Source: Patiria miniata
Taxonomy: Eukaryota; Echinodermata; Asteroidea; Valvatida; Asterinidae
Length of the DNA stretch: 64,000 nucleotides
Direction: 5' to 3'
Assembly: GCF_015706575.1 (NCBI RefSeq)
Contig: NW_024037055.1
Span: forward strand, 15,042,262 to 15,106,261
In this document: positions 58,222 through 64,000 of the stretch, piece after piece
How the letters are laid out: every line of letters starts with the position of its first letter
Position numbering within the stretch: position 1 is the first letter of the stretch
Translations under genes and position numbers: made by a program
Notes under the pieces: model-generated
What the model was told of the DNA's origin: nothing
Database searches by the model: none
The model's input: the letters and a program-made list of their open reading frames with translations, nothing else

Positions 58222-59594
58222 TCCATTACCTTTCCAAAGCTTTATGGTTTGAGGTTAATGATATTCGAATTCAGTAGTAGTAGTCAAGCGGTACAGCATT
58301 TGACATGTTTTAAAGACTTTTTAAAATTAAAACAAAATTAAAACACAGAGGTCATTTTGTTCGGAGCAAAAGTGCTAGATAAAAAGTTAACGCTGTTCCT
58401 TAAAGGGATACATGATTTGCTGTGTGTTTCTTTAAAGGTGCTTCATTTGCTCTTTGTGCATTTGTTTTCTTTTAGGATGGCGCCACAATTCAAAGTAGTA
58501 GCATGAATATTCTATACACAGAGTGCTATAATGTTGGATGCTTCATTCAAATTTTTCCCATTATTAGGGGGCTTCAAGTTTATGTAGTCTGGTTAACATA
58601 TTGAACCAACGTTAAAGAGCAGTGATCTTTTCCTCCAAATAATCCCAACTTTTCCATAAGTTAACGCAAGTCGTCTCCAGTTAGTTCCATGTAATCTCCT
58701 AGTCAAATCAAGATTTGTAGATCATCATACCCCAGCGTAGTAAATAGAAGTTGTGACTTTTTGGTTCGATTTTCGAATCACGTTTCAGAAATGTCAGTAC
58801 ATATAGATCATCAACATGCAGTGTGTAGATTTGGCTTGTACTGACCTGTACATGCAGTTTGCGAAGCACATCTGTCTAGAATTTTGTTGGTGCTTTTATA
58901 GTGTCACAACGGAAAATTCGTCACAACTTGGCCAAACAATTTTGCATTGGGATTTATGTGTTTACTGCAAGTTCTCTTAGGTGAAAAGTGTTTATCTCTG
59001 TATGATAATTTTTTCAATCCGGTGCTGACTTCCCCAACTAATTAGCACACTTACACAGACTTCCTGTATTATTTAAATGCTCATGATCGTTTATTTTGTA
59101 TTTTATTTCAGCAAACCTTCCGTTGTGAAACCTTTCTTCCGAACTACTGAACCATTATCTTCCTTCAGTTAATCGACCAACCTGCCAAACCTCAGAACTT
59201 CAGATCATTAAGCCCGGTTCGTACTCGGCGCGAAAGCGAAAGCGAACGCCAATTGGCGTCATGGCAAGTATTCGCGCTGCGAATTCGTAAAGTTGAGCGC
59301 ATTTCAACTCGGGCGAATTTGGCAGCGAACGTTTCTTGACGTCAAATTCGCTTCGCATTCGCACTCTTTGTTCCATAAACTTGCAACAGTCATCAGTGTA
59401 TTCAACGGTACTACAACTCTGTACACCGGGTTTCTGCATAACTCTGCATAGTTAATTCCCGTCACCAATTTGACTTGCATTAATCCAGTCAGAATCAACC
59501 AAGGAAGTGTGATTGTACAATTTTACTTTAATACTCATCAATGCAGCTGTAGCTCAAGTTGGTTACACACACATTTAGGGAATGTCCGATTATC

Positions 59595-60117
59595 TTAAAG
59601 GGAATATACAACATTTGCAAACATCGAAAAATAAAACTACCAAGTTTTTGCGAAATACCTTAATAGGATGTTGGCAAATGACAGTCTAAAGCATCCTGTA
59701 AAATTATGGCACCTGGTATACTGTCATTTTCAAGAAAAGTGGTATTTTTGTATCAATTTCCAACGCTGATCGGCCGATCAGCGTTGGAAACAACTGGCTT
59801 TTTTTCTCAAATACTGGCCCCAATTGACCATTGCACTTGTTTGCAATCGATTACAAACCTATGAACGGGTACGAGCCAGCTAGACTGGTTCCCTGACCTT
59901 ACAATTCCCCAATGTATGTAAACTGCTCTGTTTCTTCTTATATGGAGTCAGGGAACCAGACTACAGGAAATGATCGTTTTTCTTGGTTTTTATAGCATTT
60001 TCGAACCCAAAACCTCCAAAAAGTCAGTGTAACTATATTTGCTTTATATTTCCAACCCCCCAATTCCATCCATTTCTGAAAATTACAGCAAAAGCAAATG
60101 ATGTATATTCCCTTTAA
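59595..60117. mobile_element. MITE with TTAA ends (piggyBac-like) in C-D spacer
   Basis: TTAAAGGGAATATAC at the left and GTATATTCCCTTTAA at the right form inverted repeats of about 24 bases with one mismatch, bounded by TTAA on both sides. The interior holds further inverted words (GGTTCCCTGAC / GTCAGGGAACC) and a perfect 34-base palindrome at 59757-59790. The B-C spacer lacks it. Confidence 0.65.
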
Positions 60118-62523
60118 ACCTTGGTGGGTAGTTAGATTATGTAAATAGTATGCCTAATGTGGAATGAATAACGATGACGTCATCAATTAATTTGTTATTA
60201 TTTTGTCTTTGCTTTAAAAAGTGTTTGTGTTTCAAATATAGATTTTCTTTTTTTGCAGTGTTTTGTATCATTTAGAAAATATATAAATTGATAGACGTTT
60301 CAAAATTATCTTCTTTCAATTATCAGTAAACAACTTGTATTGTCCACTGTGGACATTCAACGATTCTAGCTTTACATTAAAATTATACTGGAGTTAGATT
60401 AAAGTTTTTGACTTTTTCCTCGGTCTTTATATAAGCAGCGTATGTGTTAAAACGGTATACGTACGTGTTTGGATCATATTTTGAGCTTTTTCTGACTTTG
60501 GTTTGTGACATAGCATTACAGGTGTTTTTTTTTTAATTGTTATTTCTTTTCGTTATTTTGTCTTTTACCCTGCTCCATATATTGCAAAATATTGAAATGA
60601 AACCGAAGAGATTTTTAAATCATCTCTCTATCAACTTTCAGTTCATTTTTTGGCCAAAAGTGAAAAACAATGCAAGGGATAGCCTTACATTTTTAGTCGA
60701 TTTTACCTTAGATTTTCGACGGAATTTTCCCTTTCTCAAAATTTACTTTTCTCAAAACTTCAGTTTTATGAAACTCAAAATTTCAGTGGGGGCGACTGGG
60801 GGGGGGGGGGACAAGGTTTGCCCCCCCCCACGCCCCCCTTGGCTACGCCACTGAGTGTGTCTATATAAAAAAAAAATAGACAAAGGATCTTACAGACGTA
60901 CTTTTCTTGTTCTTCACCAATTACTTCCTAGCGAAATTTGAATTTGTGTGTTTTATTGTAAGTGTTCAAAAATACTGTTTTTCCCTCGTACCCACCACCC
61001 TATACCTGGGTTATTGGGGGGGGGGGGGGGCGAAATTCTCACACCCTTCCCTGTCACTAAATAAAACACACTACCGCCCTCTATTGAGAGAGGGCGTGCT
61101 TCAATAGGTTTGCTGAACACTCACTCACTACTTCAAGTTGGATTCGAAATCAAGTGGTATCCCAAATTTGGGATGCAAGCCTTCAACTTTGCACTCAGAT
61201 TTTCACTATAAAAAGGACAAACAGATGTCATTCATGTTTCAATTACGGGCCCTACTTCTTTTGTGGTACTTTATTATGATGATTCACACACACAAAATAG
61301 ATTGAAGCAAATATTTTCCAAGGGCAAGCTAAGTGCCTCTTCGTGTGTTGGTGTATTATTTGAAGGGGGGCTAGGATGTGTGGGGCTTAACGTCATAGAC
61401 TAACAGTCAACATCATTGTCCGAGAGTGCGGAGAAACGAGTTCTGATAAAAAGGTCAACAAAAAAGTTCAAAGTTTTTCACAGTGTTATGACAACCTAGA
61501 GATCTGTGCTGATTGGAACTCTCCATAATAAAAACCATACCGCCCCACACATCCTAGCCCCCCTTCAAATAATACCCCAACACACGAACAGGCACTTAGC
61601 TTGCCCTTGGAAAATATTTGCTTAAATCTATTTTTTGGCCCGACCGTTTTCCACATTCCACGGTCGATAGGCCCATGCAGGCCTGGGCCGAAGTTGGCAG
61701 GATATTGCAGCGCATTATAGTATGGGCTATAATAACGACAGAATTATCACATGGAGTTCATGTGATGAACCCATCAGCAGAACTCCTACGTGAGATCAAA
61801 GAAACTAGTTGTGAGCATTTAAACCACGCATAATATAGACCTCAAACATTTGCTTTTCGAGCGCCTGAAAAGCAGACTAAGTGTGTAAATTGTCAACAGT
61901 CTGCTTTTCGGGTAACAGAAAATGGAATCGACGAATCGCTTGATCTGATTTTCTGCTCCTCAAGCAAGGCAAAAGAAGGTGACGACGTTTCGATCGCCAG
62001 CACATGGAAAACTGGGTAAAATCTGCTTTTCAGGTATAGGAGATGAGCCGAAGAGTAGATTTCAGGTAAAGTATACTTTTCTGGTAGCAGAAGGGCAAAA
62101 AAAAAAACCCTTCGAAACTATTTGTACAATCAACATAGCATACATTTCATTCATCTCGTGTAAGTTTTTCAAACATGAGTTTTCCTCTTATTTTTACGTA
62201 CGCAATCAAATAATAATTCCAAAACAATACTGTTTCCCTATTATATTGTTTAAAGTATCAGTTATGAGGACAAGCTGAAGAGAATTTTCAAACGATTTTG
62301 TAAGAATCAATATTTAACCAAACGTATCAAACTTACAGTGAACCAACACCCACTCTCGCCACTTTCGATAGGGGGAACAAACAGTACACGTAATTACTTA
62401 TAAATGTAGTCATTACTTTTGGAGAGGTATTTACAAAAATTGCACTAACTTTCACTCGGGAGGTAACACACTGAGTATACAGTGTTTAAACGTCGGTGAA
62501 GGGCAAAACCTAATTTGATTTAA

Positions 62524-62934
62524 ATCGTTTAATTTTACGCGTGTCAAATATGTCTGGGTTTTTTTGGTTCAGATTCTTTAACCTGCAAATTCTCAATGTG
62601 TAGAAACAGCTTATTAATGTAGCAATAGCAGACAAGTTTGGAAAAGAGTCTGAAACGGACGCGTTTCCTTTCTTCGTTTGATTGTAATTGGCGATGGTTT
62701 GTTTCTTTATATCTGTATTGTTCGATTCTTCAGCAAACAATTTCTCAGTGTGGAGAAACAGATACAGATTGAAACGGACACGTTTCTTCTATAGTAATTG
62801 GCGTTGGTTTGTTCCTATATTTCCGTTCTTTTTTCGTTTGTGTTTATGTCTTGGCACTTCGCCATGATATCAAGATTTGATTGAGGTTATTACATTTCCA
62901 TTATTGGTCAGCTGGTTTCATTGATGTTACAACG
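62524..62934 (+). promoter_or_regulatory. Conserved upstream block of gene D
   Basis: Same block as before genes B and C; it is practically identical to the C copy. Confidence 0.5.
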
Positions 62935-63025
62935 ATGGTGCGAACACGCCGACGAGACGAAGGAAGGACCGGCGTGATGCTTGTGATGCTGTTGGTGCTG
63001 ATAGCTCAACTACCAAGCGTATTAG
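62935..63025 (+). CDS. Adhesion GPCR gene D, exon 1 only (signal peptide)
   Basis: The exon is identical in layout to exon 1 of genes B and C (MVRTRRRDEGRTG..., PSVLG, GTGAG donor) and is preceded by the same upstream block. The rest of the gene lies beyond the window. Intron 1 follows gene B in structure (G/C-run element, TCCGAA array), not the shortened intron of gene C. Confidence 0.75.
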
Positions 63026-63039
63026 GTGAGAATCATTTT

Positions 63040-63335
63040 TTTGTGGGGGGGGGGGGGGCAAAAACATTCCCCCCAAAAAAGTGGATCCACAAATTTACGG
63101 CGTGGGGTTCGGGGCCCGCTGAAGGGCCCTATTTTTCTTAGACTTTTAGATGTGGTGCGATCTGAGAAAATTTCTGCCCACTTTACTCAATTTTTTTTCG
63201 AGTAAAAGATGATGGTGTACGCAGTGGCTGCCTTTTTTGCGACGTCACTTTAAAAAAACAAAAACAATTGGTTCTTTTTTTGGGGGGGGCATGGCCCCGT
63301 TGGCCCCCCCTCCCCCCCCCCCCCGATCCGCCGTT
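63040..63335. repeat. G-run/C-run element in intron 1 of gene D
   Basis: Counterpart of 13632-13978: G run, TTCGGGGCCCGCTGAAGGGC, GCGACGTCACTT, C run and GATCCGCC. Confidence 0.6.
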
Positions 63336-63369
63336 ATCAGGTCCTTCCGTCCGTTTTGGTCCAGTTATA

Positions 63370-63630
63370 CAAGTTTTAATGGTCCGAACACACAATTTCC
63401 CATAAACGGGAGGCATGATAATCCCAAGGTCCATTTGTCCGAAGTTCGGTAGTCCAAAGTATGAGTTGGTCCGCAGGTTCAATAGTCCGAAACGAAAACA
63501 AGGTTCAGTAGTCTGCGTGTTAATTAGCAAGCACACTTGGTTCAATATAGTCCGAATTTACAATAATATCAATGCTGCATGTCAATTCGGACAGTTGAGT
63601 CTTAATTTCGATTCGGACAATCGAACGGTC
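63370..63630. repeat. TCCGAA / TTCGGAC array in intron 1 of gene D
   Basis: Shorter form of the array at 14025-14430, again with GTCCGAA units first and TTCGGAC units at the end. Confidence 0.6.
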
Positions 63631-64000
63631 ACCTTTTGATGGAGAGTTAGCGGTGTTCATAGCAGTACGTAATGGCCAAGGGCAACCGCCTTTTTCCTTC
63701 GTTTTATTTAGTGTCTTGAAACACAAACAATGAAATATGACTCAACATATTTTTTTATTGATCATGGGGAATAATTAACATTTCAAATGTTGTTAGAAAA
63801 TATTTTGATTGTGTTTCATGACTCCCCGAAGACTTTGTAAACAACCACTTGATATGTGTCAGGGCATTGTGAGGAATGTCTTAGTTATTATGGCTGATCA
63901 TGAAACTAAAGGTGTTCACGGACAATTTTGGAAAATGTGTGCATGAATTTGTAAAAGAAGCATTTGTTTTGGTGCGAAATAGAATAAGCGTTCAAAATCC

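Larger units (their letters stand above)
58222..62934. other. Spacer between genes C and D
   Basis: About 4.7 kb, closely following the B-C spacer, with an added element at 59595-60117 and a deletion that removes most of the tandem repeats seen at 35220-36080. No cellular gene is supported. Confidence 0.6.

Overview
The window reads as nuclear DNA of an animal. Genes are split into short exons with GT...AG introns, the proteins carry metazoan extracellular modules, and introns and spacers are full of MITEs, tRNA-derived SINEs, satellites and a non-LTR retrotransposon. The adhesion-GPCR repertoire and the repeat families (for example a foldback element beginning GGGCCCAATTTCA) point to a marine deuterostome invertebrate, most likely an echinoderm. 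That placement is inference; no species can be named from the sequence alone.

The main content is a head-to-tail array of at least four paralogous adhesion G-protein-coupled receptor genes, all on the + strand. Gene A (3' part, about 287-5544) enters from the left edge. Gene B (13495-33270) is complete in 21 exons. Gene C (38263-58221) is complete in 25 exons. Gene D has only its first exon in view (62935-63025). The start codons of B, C and D are 24,768 and 24,672 bases apart, so the array unit is about 24.7 kb. Every junction I call keeps the reading frame: B sums to 1473 codons plus stop, and C to 1771 plus stop (1477 without its extra cassette).

The order in B is: signal peptide; WSC domain; Sushi/CCP domain; cysteine-rich EGF-like region; a long beta-rich ectodomain with recurring D-x-AG motifs; GAIN domain; GPS autoproteolysis motif; seven-transmembrane domain with ADGRG-like motifs; and a short tail ending T-Y-L, a possible PDZ ligand. 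Gene C is the same except for an extra, diverged, phase 0-0 GAIN-GPS cassette of 294 codons (48916-51009) directly upstream of its ordinary GAIN-GPS. The gene therefore encodes either two GAIN-GPS units in series or a choice between them. Between B and C, replacement changes are concentrated in the WSC, CCP and cysteine-rich exons, while the 7TM part is nearly unchanged. This looks like diversification of the ligand-facing end of an otherwise fixed receptor.

The spacers (5545-13494, 33271-38262, 58222-62934) and introns hold no other convincing cellular gene. They contain a 5'-truncated jockey/CR1-type retrotransposon with an open RT frame (9828-12251), a probable solo LTR shared by B and C, two tRNA-like SINEs shared by B and C, a 27-bp minisatellite in the TM3-TM4 intron of A, B and C, and several foldback MITEs. 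Comparing paralogous copies shows which insertions are recent and, in several cases, gives their empty sites and target-site duplications.
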